Shown here: piece by piece, positions 1-9,078 of the stretch | Layout: every line of letters begins with the position of its first letter | Position numbering within the stretch: the stretch's first letter is position 1 | Assembly: GCA_022448365.1 (NCBI GenBank) | Contig: JAKVCS010000004.1 | Location: forward strand, 248,001 to 312,000 | Direction of reading: 5' to 3' | DNA length: 64,000 nucleotides | Source of the DNA: Saccharospirillaceae bacterium | GTDB taxonomy: Bacteria; Pseudomonadota; Gammaproteobacteria; Pseudomonadales; Oceanobacteraceae | The notes under the pieces: model-generated | Databases searched by the model: none | The model's input: only the letters and a program-made list of their open reading frames with translations | What the model was told of the DNA's origin: nothing | Program-made: the position numbers and the translations under genes

Positions 1-1222
1 GATTATCCGCCGCCAATGTTAATCCGTTATTATGGCTGAAGCCCAATATCGGATTACCGCGCGCCGGGTAGCCAGACATTGATAGCGTATGGCTGTGATC
101 CGCTGTGACGACCAGTAGTGTCTCGCTATTGGCTTGCTGTTCGGCTGCGGCAATCGCATCAGAGAACTCAACCGTTTCGTCCAGCGCCCGATGAGCGTTA
201 CCCAAATGGTGGCCATGATCAATTCGGGCACCTTCCACGATCAGGATATAGCCACGCAGACGTTCCGCTTTAACTTTGTGTTGCAGGTAAGACACTGCAA
301 CCTCCGTCATTTGTTGCAAACGCGGTTGGCTGTCAGGAGCATCTTGATGATAAGCCAGGTGACTGTTGGCAAATAATCCCAAAACCGGAGAGGAATCGTT
401 TGTATCCAACATCGTTAGCTGTTGTTGAGTTTCAATATATCGACCAGCAGGAAACTGAGTCAGCCAGTCACGAATCAGATTGCCTTTATCCCGCTCGCCC
501 GCTGTGTGTTCATCCGAGGTCACAAAATTACGTTTACCACCCCCCAATGCCAGATCTAATCCTGCGGGGTAGGCCTGATGAATCAACTGCCATGCGATAT
601 CTCTGCACCCAAATTGTTTGGCTTCAGAGGTCAGGTCACTGTCGGCCTCCCAGCCACGTTCGGGTGAATGTGCATAAGCTGCGGCGGGCGTGGCGTGAGT
701 AAGGCGCGCTGTGGTAACAATGCCGGTGGCGAAGCGATTCTGCTGCGCCCATTGCAACAATGTCTGTTGTTTGTGGTTTTGCCATCCTGCACAGATAGTA
801 CGGTCTTGCTCTGGCCCCAGCGCGATGATACCGGCACGGGTTTTTACGCCTGTGGTGATGGCGCTCATCGTTCCGGCCGAATCGGGCGTTTGCTGATTGG
901 TGTTGTAGGTTTTGATTAATGCGCTGTAGGGAAATGACTCAAAACTCAGATTGTTTTCTTCACCGCTTCTGCCCAGGCGTTGACCTTCAAAAATACGTGC
1001 TGCCGTTAGTGTGGTAACGCTCATACCATCGCCGAGGAAGAAAATCAGATTGCTGGCTTTTGACGGCAGTTTTGCCTGCTGCTGGCGTTGTTCCAGTCGC
1101 AGCGTTAGCCATTGCTGGCCCTGATGAAAATCCGGTGTACTGGATAACGCTCCTGAAGCATTACTCAATGGTGTCAAAAAAGTCCCGAGCAGCAGCAGGG
1201 AAGAGAGATAATGGCGGCGCAT
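1..1222 (-). CDS. Alkaline phosphatase, PhoA family (3' end cut by window)
   Basis: Periplasmic phosphomonoesterase releasing phosphate from organic esters. The reverse strand reads 407 codons without a stop from an ATG at 1222 to the window edge, so the C-terminus is missing. Residues 1-23 look like a signal peptide (MRRHYLSSLLLLGTF start). Family motifs visible: metal-binding GDGMS near residue 64, the nucleophile region DSAGTMSAITTG near 113, VEGARIDHGHH near 335, and TADHSHTLSMSGY near 375. The order and spacing fit the alkaline phosphatase superfamily with Zn/Mg sites. It is transcribed divergently from dacA across a 121-base spacer. I looked for a Pho box in that spacer and saw nothing convincing. 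Family assignment is secure; substrate is not shown. Confidence 0.92.
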   Translation of the reverse strand, partial: MRRHYLSSLLLLGTFLTPLSNASGALSSTPDFHQGQQWLTLRLEQRQQQAKLPSKASNLIFFLGDGMSVTTLTAARIFEGQRLGRSGEENNLSFESFPYSALIKTYNTNQQTPDSAGTMSAITTGVKTRAGIIALGPEQDRTICAGWQNHKQQTLLQWAQQNRFATGIVTTARLTHATPAAAYAHSPERGWEADSDLTSEAKQFGCRDIAWQLIHQAYPAGLDLALGGGKRNFVTSDEHTAGERDKGNLIRDWLTQFPAGRYIETQQQLTMLDTNDSSPVLGLFANSHLAYHQDAPDSQPRLQQMTEVAVSYLQHKVKAERLRGYILIVEGARIDHGHHLGNAHRALDETVEFSDAIAAAEQQANSETLLVVTADHSHTLSMSGYPARGNPILGFSHNNGLTLAADN

Positions 1223-1343
1223 ATGCAAAGTCCTGTAAACATCACGGAGGGCAGTCTATATCCGACATCAGGGTGACTGCAAAACGTAATCAGCGTGTTA
1301 CACTGCACACACTTTTTTTGTCGATTTTTATTGTTAGATTTTT

Positions 1344-2492
1344 ATGCGTTTGTTTAATCGTTTGTTCAGTGTTTTAGCGGTGTCTCTTTCTTTCTCTGTC
1401 AGTGCTGCTGTTATTGTGCCATCGGTGCCCCAGCTTGATGCTACTGCCTACGTCCTGATGGATGCCGATAGCGGCAAAATTCTGGTGGAAAAAAATGCGG
1501 ATAAGCAAATACCACCGGCCAGCCTGACCAAAATGATGACCAGTTATGTTGCTGTACATGAACTGGCAATGGGGAATGTTGAAGAACAAACGCAGATTCC
1601 CATTAGCGTCAAAGCCTGGCGCAAGAAAGGCTCCCGCATGTTTGTCCGTGAAGGCACTCAGGTACCGTTGATTGATCTGTTGCGCGGCATCATCGTGCAA
1701 TCGGGTAATGACGCGTCGGTTGCTGTGGCGGAATATTTCTCCGGCTCAGAAGATGCCTATGCTGAATGGATGAATCAGTACGCCGAGCGTTTCGGAATGA
1801 CCAATACTCAGTTTAAAAACGCCACTGGCTGGCCGGCAAAAGGTCATTATTCCTCTGCGGGTGATATGGCACGACTGGCATTACGCATCATAAAAGATCA
1901 TCCGGAATATTATCAGCTGTATGCCGAAAAGTACTTTGAATACAACAATATTCGCCAACCTAACCGTAACAAGCTGCTGTGGCGTGATCCGAGTGTTGAT
2001 GGGTTAAAAACCGGCCACACTGATGAGGCGGGTTTTTGTTTGGCGGCTTCCGCAGTCAAAGACGGTACGCGTTTTATAGCCGTTGTTATGGGAACCCGCA
2101 GTGAAGAGGCGCGGGCCCGTGAGACGCAAAAGTTACTGGCTTATGGTTTTCGTTATTTTGAAACGCATAAGTTGTATGACGCAGGGCAAGGTCTGCAAAC
2201 CAAGCAGGTATGGCTTGGAGCAAACGATCAGATTCGTTTGGGTGTCGCCGACGAGTTGTACCTGACGTTGCCTCGCGGCGCTAAAGGTGAACTGCAAATT
2301 GACATCTTATCCGATGAATTTTTGGAAGCTCCAATCAAGCAAGGTCAGGTGATGGGCACGGTAACCGTGCGCATGGCAGATAAAGTCCAGGCAGAGCTAC
2401 CGCTGGTGGCACTGGAAGACGTCGAGGATGCAGGTTTCTTTGGCCGCCTGATCGGTAAAATAAAACTGTTCTTTGCCAAGTTATTTGCCTGA
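1344..2492 (+). CDS. dacA: D-alanyl-D-alanine carboxypeptidase (PBP5/6 type)
   Basis: Low-molecular-weight penicillin-binding protein that trims the terminal D-Ala from peptidoglycan stem peptides, in the periplasm and membrane-anchored. The 382-residue protein has a signal peptide (1 to ~21). The serine-peptidase triad is intact: S60-L-T-K63, S120-G-N122 and K222-T-G224. A PBP5 C-terminal beta domain follows (~residues 280-360), and the last residues (FFGRLIGKIKLFFAKLFA) form the amphipathic membrane anchor typical of PBP5/6. The ATG at 1344 lacks a clear Shine-Dalgarno but places the signal peptide correctly. It heads the conserved dacA-ybeD-lipB order. A terminator hairpin follows at 2515-2542, so the downstream pair may have its own promoter. 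Confidence 0.95.
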   Translation: MRLFNRLFSVLAVSLSFSVSAAVIVPSVPQLDATAYVLMDADSGKILVEKNADKQIPPASLTKMMTSYVAVHELAMGNVEEQTQIPISVKAWRKKGSRMFVREGTQVPLIDLLRGIIVQSGNDASVAVAEYFSGSEDAYAEWMNQYAERFGMTNTQFKNATGWPAKGHYSSAGDMARLALRIIKDHPEYYQLYAEKYFEYNNIRQPNRNKLLWRDPSVDGLKTGHTDEAGFCLAASAVKDGTRFIAVVMGTRSEEARARETQKLLAYGFRYFETHKLYDAGQGLQTKQVWLGANDQIRLGVADELYLTLPRGAKGELQIDILSDEFLEAPIKQGQVMGTVTVRMADKVQAELPLVALEDVEDAGFFGRLIGKIKLFFAKLFA

Positions 2493-2514
2493 CATGGCGT
2501 TTAGCGGGTTTCTG

Positions 2515-2542
2515 AATGGCTGCCATTGCGCAGCCATTTTTT
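2515..2542 (+). terminator. Intrinsic terminator after dacA
   Basis: AATGGCTGC at 2515-2523 pairs perfectly with GCAGCCATT at 2530-2538 over a 6-base loop and runs into T residues. It lies 23 bases after the dacA stop codon. Confidence 0.8.
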
Positions 2543-2709
2543 GTTTCGGGAACCGATGAATTTCGGCTGTTAGTCAGCTCCAAAGTATAAAAATGCTATC
2601 CTGCATTTTAACGTTTGTGACTAACGGCCAATAGCGCTTGAAATTGTTTCAGGTTACAACCATATAGGTCTGAGTTCAGAATATGAGTGATGACCAAGAG
2701 AGGCGAACA

Positions 2710-2982
2710 GTGAGTCAGCCAGAAGCTCCAAAGATTGAATTCCCCTGTGCTAATTATCCGATTAAGGTTGTGGGTAAGGGGAAAGAGGATTATGACCGGG
2801 TAATCTTTGACATTATTGCGGTACATGCCCCGGATTGTGACTTCGCCCGATTGACGGCACGCGACAGCAAAAATGGCCGCTTTCGCGCGATAACGGTTTA
2901 TATCACGGCCACTGGTATTGATCAGCTACAGCAGATTCATTCCGATCTCAGTGCCCATGACTATGTACATATGGTGATCTGA
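2710..2982 (+). CDS. ybeD: YbeD/DUF493 family protein (putative lipoate regulatory protein)
   Basis: Small ACT-like-fold protein of the DUF493 (YbeD) family. Members usually sit between dacA and lipB, as here. Its biochemical role is not established. The C-terminal pattern (ITATGIDQLQQIHSDL, then VHMVI at the end) matches the family. I chose GTG at 2710, giving 90 residues, because AGAGAGG lies six bases upstream and the length matches family members (~87-93). An in-frame ATG at 2683 would add nine residues but has no ribosome site. The TGA stop overlaps the lipB ATG (TGATG), so the two are translationally coupled. Confidence 0.88.
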   Translation: MSQPEAPKIEFPCANYPIKVVGKGKEDYDRVIFDIIAVHAPDCDFARLTARDSKNGRFRAITVYITATGIDQLQQIHSDLSAHDYVHMVI

Positions 2983-3626
2983 TGACGTCAGTGCGGGTTC
3001 GAAAACTTGGCCTTCAGGACTACGAAACCGTTTATCAGCGTATGACGGCGTTTACCACAGCGCGCGACGAGCAAACTGAAGACGAGTTGTGGTTTCTGCA
3101 GCACGATCAGGTTTTCACTCAGGGACAGGCAGGGAAGGCGGAACATGTATTAATGCCCGGTGACATTCCCGTTGTACAGAGTGATCGAGGTGGTCAGGTA
3201 ACCTATCATGGGCCCGGTCAGCTGGTGGTGTATCTGATGGTAGATATCGAACGCAAAGGTTTTGGTCCACGTCAGTTAGTCTCAGCAATCGAAGATGCCA
3301 TTGTCGCAACGCTGAAAAAATGGGAGATCGTATCGGCGCCAAAATCCGATGCGCCTGGGGTGTACACTGCTGAGCGTAAAATTGCCTCCCTTGGATTGCG
3401 CATAAAACAAGGTCGCTCGTTCCACGGTCTGGCATTGAACATCGATATGGACCTGGAGCCATTCCAGCGCATTAACCCGTGCGGGTACGCGGGCATGCAA
3501 ATGACTCAGGTGGTGGACGAGACAGCTCAGCCTGTAACGTATGATGATGTTGCGGCTGAATTGCAGCACCAGTTGGTTGCATTGCTGGATTATCAAAAAG
3601 CAGAGATTACGGATGAAACCATCTGA
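2982..3626 (+). CDS. lipB: Octanoyl-[ACP]:protein N-octanoyltransferase
   Basis: Transfers octanoate from acyl carrier protein to the lipoyl domains of 2-oxoacid dehydrogenases and GcvH, the first step of cytoplasmic lipoate synthesis. At 214 residues it has normal length. The family signature around RGGQVTYHGPGQLVVY (residues ~69-84) is present, with the catalytic pair K133 (in RKIASLGLRI) and C167 (in INPCGYAGMQ). It overlaps the ybeD stop by one base. It converges on lipA, which uses its product, and a bidirectional terminator hairpin lies between them at 3649-3682. Confidence 0.96.
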   Translation: MTSVRVRKLGLQDYETVYQRMTAFTTARDEQTEDELWFLQHDQVFTQGQAGKAEHVLMPGDIPVVQSDRGGQVTYHGPGQLVVYLMVDIERKGFGPRQLVSAIEDAIVATLKKWEIVSAPKSDAPGVYTAERKIASLGLRIKQGRSFHGLALNIDMDLEPFQRINPCGYAGMQMTQVVDETAQPVTYDDVAAELQHQLVALLDYQKAEITDETI

Positions 3627-3648
3627 TCATGGATGTCTGTGAGCTGCG

Positions 3649-3682
3649 AAAGCCAGTGTTGCTGTCTATACGACTGGCTTTT
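3649..3682. terminator. Bidirectional terminator between lipB and lipA
   Basis: AAAGCCAGT (3649-3657) pairs with ACTGGCTTT (3673-3681). It sits between the convergent stops of lipB and lipA, with A residues on one side and T residues on the other. Confidence 0.75.
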
Positions 3683-3706
3683 CTATAAGTGCTTAACTGC
3701 TGACTG

Positions 3707-4783
3707 TTAAACCGACTTCAGCGGAATCAAATTGTTTGTGGCGTTATCACCTGGAATTACCGGTAGCTCGATACCCAGGTTGTTTTTTTCAAATACCTGA
3801 TCGGCCCGATAGCTGGATCGCACCATGGGGCCGGAAGCCACCTCCATAAAGCCTTTCTCCAGGCCAACATCGCGGAAGTGATTAAACTGTTCAGGTGTTA
3901 CATAGCGATCAATCGGTAAATGGTTTTTGGTTGGTCGCAGGTACTGGCCAAGTGTCAGGATATCTACGCCAATGGCGCGCAGCTCGTCCATGGTTTGATA
4001 AATTTCTTCGTCGGTTTCACCAATACCAACCATCAAACTGGTTTTTACCAGTACGTCCGGATTGTGACGTTTAGCAAATGCAAGTACATCTAAAGTCTGC
4101 TTATAGCCTGCGCGTGGGTCCCGGACAACGTGTGTCAGGCGTTCAACGGTTTCAACATTTTGAGCGAACACATCAAGACCGGCATCGACCACCTGTGCAA
4201 CGTGTTGTTCTATGCCGTTAAAGTCAGGGGTCAAAGCTTCTACTTTGACATCGGGAGTGCGCGCTTTGATGGAGCTTATGCAGGCGGCGTAATGTGCTGC
4301 ACCGCCATCGCTGAGGTCATCGCGGTCAACCGAGGTTAATACGATGTAGCGTAAGCCCATCAGCTCTACCGATTCTGCGGTGTTGGCAGGTTCGTCTTTA
4401 TCCAACCAGCCCTTCGGATTGCCCGTATCGACGGCGCAGAAACGGCAGGCACGGGTGCAAACTGACCCCATTACCATGATGGTTGCGGTGCCATTTGACC
4501 AGCACTCTCCCATATTAGGGCAATGAGACTCTTCGCAAACAGTACTCAGCTTATGGCTACGGACATTGGCTTTGACTGCCTCAAAACGTTGGCCACCGGG
4601 GATCTGCGCACGTAACCATTTCGGTTTACGCTGAATCGGCGCATTTTCTGCGTGCCCGGAAGTCGCTTTAATACCATCCTTAATCGCGGCAATACCATGT
4701 TCGCTGCGGAATTTTTCACCACTGCGTGCGGTTGGTGTTCTGGCTTCGACTTCGAAAGGGTTTGATTGAGACTCGTGACTCAT
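3707..4783 (-). CDS. lipA: Lipoyl synthase (radical SAM)
   Basis: Inserts two sulfur atoms into protein-bound octanoyl groups using two [4Fe-4S] clusters. The 358-residue protein carries the auxiliary-cluster cysteines C83, C88 and C94 ([12 protein letters not shown]) and the radical-SAM cysteines C109, C113 and C116 (CTRACRFC). The conserved RSSYRA serine that ligates the auxiliary cluster is near the C-terminus. I chose ATG at 4783 because AGAGGA precedes it by 5 bases; an upstream in-frame start at 4828 has no such site. Unlike in many relatives, lipA faces lipB instead of following it on the same strand. Confidence 0.97.
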   Translation of the reverse strand: MSHESQSNPFEVEARTPTARSGEKFRSEHGIAAIKDGIKATSGHAENAPIQRKPKWLRAQIPGGQRFEAVKANVRSHKLSTVCEESHCPNMGECWSNGTATIMVMGSVCTRACRFCAVDTGNPKGWLDKDEPANTAESVELMGLRYIVLTSVDRDDLSDGGAAHYAACISSIKARTPDVKVEALTPDFNGIEQHVAQVVDAGLDVFAQNVETVERLTHVVRDPRAGYKQTLDVLAFAKRHNPDVLVKTSLMVGIGETDEEIYQTMDELRAIGVDILTLGQYLRPTKNHLPIDRYVTPEQFNHFRDVGLEKGFMEVASGPMVRSSYRADQVFEKNNLGIELPVIPGDNATNNLIPLKSV

Positions 4784-4986
4784 GTGATTCCTCTGGCAGG
4801 GCGATCGGCCCGGAATTACGAACTGCAAAACAAAAGTGTAACACAGGAGTACGTGTTAGAGAGTCAGGAATAGAGGTGCTGATCGTGCAGTACTATCAAC
4901 TGCTCACTTTGATACGTCAAAGGCAGAGGTGTCGATTTATGGAATCAGAGGAGAGGGAGGTAATCTGCAGCGTCGAGCAGAGTAAA

Positions 4987-5017
4987 AATAATATGCGGCA
5001 AAGAGCCGCATATTATT
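4987..5017 (-). terminator. Intrinsic terminator after the lipoprotein gene
   Basis: A perfect 13-bp inverted repeat, AATAATATGCGGC (4987-4999) with GCCGCATATTATT (5005-5017), over a 5-base loop. On the minus strand it is followed by a T-rich run. It starts 13 bases past the stop of the gene ending at 5030. Confidence 0.85.
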
Positions 5018-5029
5018 AAGAGCTGAAAA

Positions 5030-6364
5030 TTACTTCAGGCGGCCAACGTACTCCAGCTGACCAGGAACACTATTAGTGATCAGAGACCAGGCTTCAGGGT
5101 CGGTAGCGTTGTATACCGAGGTCGCTTTTTCATTATCAGTGTGAGAGATCCAAACTATCTCACCAAGCTTATCATGCTCGAAGGAGCCGGACGTGATGCG
5201 GCCGATGGTTCCACCTTCGATGTTTGGTAGACCATCTACACTCGGTTTTTTCGGCGATGATTCAATGCCTGGAACTTTTGTGGCAACTGCACTGCTGTCG
5301 GTCAGATCAAAGCTGTGGTATTCCCAAATCGGCAGACCAATGGCTTGTTTTGCAGACTCTTCGTCTTGAACTATCGGTTGGCCTGCATCGCTCATAATCA
5401 GGTTGTAAGCAATATTGCCCTTACCCGTTACAGCACCCATGGCCATCCGACCGTTATTGGTCAGGTTTTGCATGTTCAGGTTGTATGAATCATCAAATTC
5501 AGTTGTACCTTTTTTGACGCGAATGACACATGGCACATAGGCATATGGTACCCCCAGTTTGTATGCCGCAGCGGCAGCGGTGTATGACGCGAAATACATA
5601 TTACCTTCGGCATCTTTTGCTGCACCTGATACCGCACCACAGTTATTAACAGAGTCTGTGTACAGCTGATCGGTATTACTATCAACGATAACTAATTTGG
5701 TCAGGCCGGTATCTGCGCCGCCCTTAGGATAAAAACCCATGGTGCCAACAAAATGATCACCGTCGGTGGTTGGGAATACCGTCCATTGAGTGCCTTCTTG
5801 ATCTTCTTTCAGATGCGCCAACGAAATGGTATCGAGTTTATCTGTGGTTGCTGGGTCAAGATCAATCAGCTTCATGGTCGTTGGGTTGAATGCAATTACC
5901 TGCAGACCAATGTGATCCAGAGCGTAAGCTTTGGTAGGCGACATAAACTTAGTCGCGCGCAGCAGATTACGGCCGATGTTTGAAGTTACACCAGAGAAGT
6001 CCAGCTCTTTATCCAGCGTCGGAGTACCGTCATCGCTCACTGTGTAACGTCGTAATACGCCTGAGGTTTTCATACCGGCATAGAACGCACTGTCCGGATT
6101 GGCGCCATCTGGAATAGCGATACCGGTATATTCCTGGATAGCCAGAGCTTTCGTTGGATCAAACACAGTATCGGAATCCAGTGTGTTTGTGATGAAGTGC
6201 AAAGACACACCCGCATCAGTAACCCAGGCCGTACTTTTTACCAAATAAAGAGGCTTATTGACGGGGCTGGGGGATTGGTTCGTGGTTTTGTCGTTATCAT
6301 CCGAGCCACATCCCACCAAGGACAGGCCTGCTGTCATACATAAGATAAGAGTTTTTAATTTCAT
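5030..6364 (-). CDS. Lipoprotein paired with a TonB-dependent receptor, function unknown
   Basis: A 444-residue exported lipoprotein. The lipobox LVGC places the modified cysteine at residue 19, followed by a low-complexity linker (SDDNDKTTNQSPSP). The rest is beta-rich with repeated hydrophobic/Gly/Asp segments, compatible with a beta-propeller. It reminds me of DUF4374-type lipoproteins that accompany siderophore receptors, but I cannot confirm membership. It is divergent from the TonB-dependent receptor, and the spacer holds two Fur-box-like sites, so an iron-regulated role in substrate capture at the outer membrane is the best inference. ATG at 6364 gives a clean lipoprotein signal; upstream codons to 6400 would spoil it. 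Confidence 0.75.
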   Translation of the reverse strand: MKLKTLILCMTAGLSLVGCGSDDNDKTTNQSPSPVNKPLYLVKSTAWVTDAGVSLHFITNTLDSDTVFDPTKALAIQEYTGIAIPDGANPDSAFYAGMKTSGVLRRYTVSDDGTPTLDKELDFSGVTSNIGRNLLRATKFMSPTKAYALDHIGLQVIAFNPTTMKLIDLDPATTDKLDTISLAHLKEDQEGTQWTVFPTTDGDHFVGTMGFYPKGGADTGLTKLVIVDSNTDQLYTDSVNNCGAVSGAAKDAEGNMYFASYTAAAAAYKLGVPYAYVPCVIRVKKGTTEFDDSYNLNMQNLTNNGRMAMGAVTGKGNIAYNLIMSDAGQPIVQDEESAKQAIGLPIWEYHSFDLTDSSAVATKVPGIESSPKKPSVDGLPNIEGGTIGRITSGSFEHDKLGEIVWISHTDNEKATSVYNATDPEAWSLITNSVPGQLEYVGRLK

Positions 6365-6492
6365 TGATCCATTCCAAAAATAAAGATTCCCCATAACCAA
6401 CTGACGCGCCTAGCGCCCAGCTTGGGGAACGTTTGAGTAAACTAACATCCTGCAAGGGCAATTGAGATTCAATCTCAATTGAAAAAAACGGC

Positions 6493-6511
6493 GCAAATGA
6501 TAACTATTACC
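6493..6511. promoter_or_regulatory. Fur-box-like operator
   Basis: GCAAATGATAACTATTACC resembles the 19-bp Fur consensus (GATAATGATAATCATTATC), matching at most positions of both halves. It lies about 130 bases upstream of the lipoprotein gene on its side of the spacer. Confidence 0.6.
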
Positions 6512-6618
6512 AAAAGGGACGGCAAGTAAAGTCCACTGCTTTTACGTTTTTTACACTCGTGAGAGAGATGTCAGGAAGCGTTGCTTTTTACTTGCAGATG
6601 GCCTTTACCAGAACGTAA

Positions 6619-6638
6619 GATTACTCATTCTCATTACC
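6619..6638. promoter_or_regulatory. Second Fur-box-like operator
   Basis: The stretch GATTACTCATTCTCATTACC matches the second half of the Fur consensus well (ATTCTCATTA against ATTATCATTA) and the first half weakly. It lies close upstream of the TonB-dependent receptor gene. Confidence 0.5.
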
Positions 6639-6774
6639 AGCCAAGCTTGAGATTCTTTATTTTATTGACGGTTTCAGGCTTAGGTTGTTGATATCTCTTA
6701 TTTATTTAACCGGCCTTACCGCTCTGGATAATGACGTTATGCTCTCGCGTTGCAAACCTCTGACGATATGTCAC

Positions 6775-8931
6775 ATGACCAAACTGTTTGTCTTTTTCAG
6801 GCATCTGACGGCTACGTCAGTCTTCTTCTTCATGCATTCGCTCGCATGGGCAGCGAATGAATCGGGCAATAATGAAGAGGCGGCAGAATTGGATGATATT
6901 GTGTTTGTCGCAGAAGAGTCAGAGGAGGTTACTCTTGAACACTCCGCTGCAGCGGTGGATGTGATTAATCTGGAGTTTGATCAGAAGCTGACTGCAGATC
7001 TGAGCGAGGTGTTGTCGCGAGAGCCGGGTATCAGTATCCGCAGAATGGGTGCGCTCGGGGCACGAGAAAGGTTTTCTCTTAACGGGCTAGGTGACGAACA
7101 AATTCGCTTTTTCATCGATGGTATCCCGTTGGAAATGTCAGGCTATAAGTTTGGTATCAGTAGCATCCCGGTTAATTTGATTCAACGCGCGGTGATCTAC
7201 CACGGTGTTGTTCCCATTGAATTTGGCGCCGATGCATTAGGCGGGGCGGTTAATTTGATAACGGCCAAAGGTCGTGATGGAACCGGCGGCTCAATTTCTC
7301 ATAAGGCGGGTGATTTTGGCACAAACCAATCAACGGCAAACCTGAAATATGTTGATGACAACAGCGGTTTTTTCAGTCGCTTAAACGGTTTTTACGACTA
7401 TAGCGATAATAATTATGAGGTTGATGTCACGGTTCCGAACATATTTGGGGAAAGGCTACCGTACAAAGCAAAACGTTTTCATAATGTTTATGAGGGTAAG
7501 GGGATAAATCTGGTTGCAGGGTATACGGGTCAGCGCTGGGCAGATTTGCTTCAGATGAGTCTGTATTCCAGCGAATACTATTCTGAAATTCAGCACAATA
7601 TCAATATGAGTACGGTTTATGGGGAGCCCACAATTGAACGGCAAACCTATGGGGTGAACGTGCGCTATTTGCAGCAATTAAAAGATGAAGTATCGATTAA
7701 GCTGGTTGCTGGTACATCAGAAACAAAATCTGAATTTATTGATCTCGCAGAGTATTCCTATCTTTGGAACGGTAATCAGGTTATCACCCCCGGAGCAAGA
7801 GTTGGTGAAATTGAGGGGCCTTGCGACTGCACTTACAGGAGAAATACGCAATTCTCAATCATGCATTTGCAATGGGATGTGCTTCGCCAGCATTCAGTTG
7901 AGCTGTCTGTTGCTCCTACCTGGAATGAACAAACAGCAAGAAATTACTACTTTGATGATGTAACACTGGATTCTACTGATGCTGATCAAAGTATGTTTAG
8001 CCTGGTTTTAGGCGCGGGTTATACTGTCGATTTACTTGATGATAGATTTCAGAATGATTTGTTTATTAAGCGTTATCATCAGGAACGCAAGAACAGCCAA
8101 CGAGATACAGCGCTTCGTATTCGTAAAAAGTTGAAAAGTGATGCTGAACGAATTGGCTGGGGGAATGGTTTTCGATATGCATTTTATAACTGGTTTATGG
8201 CAAAAGCTTCGTATGAGCAAGCTGTCAGGCTACCTAATTTTCGCGAAGTATTTGGTGATGCAGACGGTATTTTACCCAACCTTGAATTGAATGAGGAATA
8301 TTCCAATAATTACAATTTTTCCTTAAAAATCACTGACCTTATTACAGATTACGGGTCATGGAATGGCGAAGTAAACTTTTTCCTTCGACAACTTGAAGAT
8401 GCTATTGTTTTACTGAGATCGAATGATTCTGCGGTGTATCAGAATATCGCTCGCGTAGAATCTGAAGGGTATGATCTGTCAGCGGCATGGTCATCGCCAG
8501 AGGATTTTATTAATGTAAGCGTTAATCTCACCAATTATGATCTTACTAATACATCGACACAGGGCAGATTCGAGAAATTCAAGAATCAAAGAATTCCGAA
8601 TACGCCCCTTACTTTTCTCAACGCAAAACTGGGTTTGAAATGGCATGGTGTCTTTTACGGGTATGATGAGTTTCATCTGAACTGGAATTATCGTTACGTC
8701 GATCGGTTTGAACTGATCTGGGATAACCAGGGAGATGCCAGTCTGGGTAAGCCATTTGTTGCTGAACAGAATAGTCATTCGCTTGGGGTGACTTACAGTG
8801 TGGATTTTTTCCCCTACATTGCCAGTGTTACGGCAGAAGTTCTGAACGTAACCGATCAAAAGCTGTTTGATTATTACGGTGTTCAGCGCCCCGGACGAGC
8901 ATTTTCCATGAAGGCGGTTTTAGAATTCTAA
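6775..8931 (+). CDS. TonB-dependent outer-membrane receptor
   Basis: Outer-membrane beta-barrel transporter energised by TonB-ExbBD, probably for an iron chelate. From ATG 6775 the protein is 718 residues. The signal peptide ends near SLAWA, followed by an acidic stretch and a possible TonB box (DDIVFVAE). The plug domain has the usual elements: LSEVLSREPGISIRRMG, FIDGIPLE and GADALGGAVNLI. The C-terminus ends in phenylalanine (MKAVLEF), as required for barrel assembly. A cysteine pair (GPCDCTY) lies in a predicted loop. In-frame starts also exist at 6739 (ATG) and 6685 (TTG), and none has a strong ribosome site. The gene is AT-richer than its neighbours. Substrate is unknown; adjacent Fur-like sites favour iron. 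Confidence 0.9.
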   Translation: MTKLFVFFRHLTATSVFFFMHSLAWAANESGNNEEAAELDDIVFVAEESEEVTLEHSAAAVDVINLEFDQKLTADLSEVLSREPGISIRRMGALGARERFSLNGLGDEQIRFFIDGIPLEMSGYKFGISSIPVNLIQRAVIYHGVVPIEFGADALGGAVNLITAKGRDGTGGSISHKAGDFGTNQSTANLKYVDDNSGFFSRLNGFYDYSDNNYEVDVTVPNIFGERLPYKAKRFHNVYEGKGINLVAGYTGQRWADLLQMSLYSSEYYSEIQHNINMSTVYGEPTIERQTYGVNVRYLQQLKDEVSIKLVAGTSETKSEFIDLAEYSYLWNGNQVITPGARVGEIEGPCDCTYRRNTQFSIMHLQWDVLRQHSVELSVAPTWNEQTARNYYFDDVTLDSTDADQSMFSLVLGAGYTVDLLDDRFQNDLFIKRYHQERKNSQRDTALRIRKKLKSDAERIGWGNGFRYAFYNWFMAKASYEQAVRLPNFREVFGDADGILPNLELNEEYSNNYNFSLKITDLITDYGSWNGEVNFFLRQLEDAIVLLRSNDSAVYQNIARVESEGYDLSAAWSSPEDFINVSVNLTNYDLTNTSTQGRFEKFKNQRIPNTPLTFLNAKLGLKWHGVFYGYDEFHLNWNYRYVDRFELIWDNQGDASLGKPFVAEQNSHSLGVTYSVDFFPYIASVTAEVLNVTDQKLFDYYGVQRPGRAFSMKAVLEF

Positions 8932-9026
8932 GTGTTCGTTTAACGCCTGAGCCTGCTACGTCCGTTGTAGTTAAGCGGCTTATTGAAAAGCTATATACAG
9001 CGTTATGTATCAGGCAAAAATACATA

Positions 9027-9060
9027 CAAAACCTGCCATGCAGCGGCATGGTAGGTTTTG
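9027..9060. terminator. Bidirectional terminator between the receptor gene and dsbD
   Basis: A 15-bp stem with one G-T wobble: CAAAACCTGCCATGC (9027-9041) with GCATGGTAGGTTTTG (9046-9060) over a 4-base loop. It lies between convergent genes. Confidence 0.8.
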
Positions 9061-9078
9061 TATCTCGTCATTCTGAGG

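Larger units (their letters stand above)
6365..6774. other. Divergent regulatory region between lipoprotein and receptor genes
   Basis: About 410 bases without a confident gene. It contains two Fur-box-like sites (listed separately), an AT-rich stretch, a short inverted repeat TTGAGATTCAATCTCAA near 6460-6480 and the putative promoters of both divergent genes. In-frame receptor codons extend upstream to 6685 but begin with a TTG lacking a ribosome site. Confidence 0.6.

Noticed and set aside
1223-1343. Pho box between alkaline phosphatase and dacA
   Set aside because: Only loosely similar half-sites (CTGATTA, TTGCAGTCA) were seen; not good enough to list.
7456-8859. Antisense frames inside the TonB-dependent receptor gene
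   Set aside because: Shadows of the AT-rich receptor gene, with no ribosome sites or recognisable domains.
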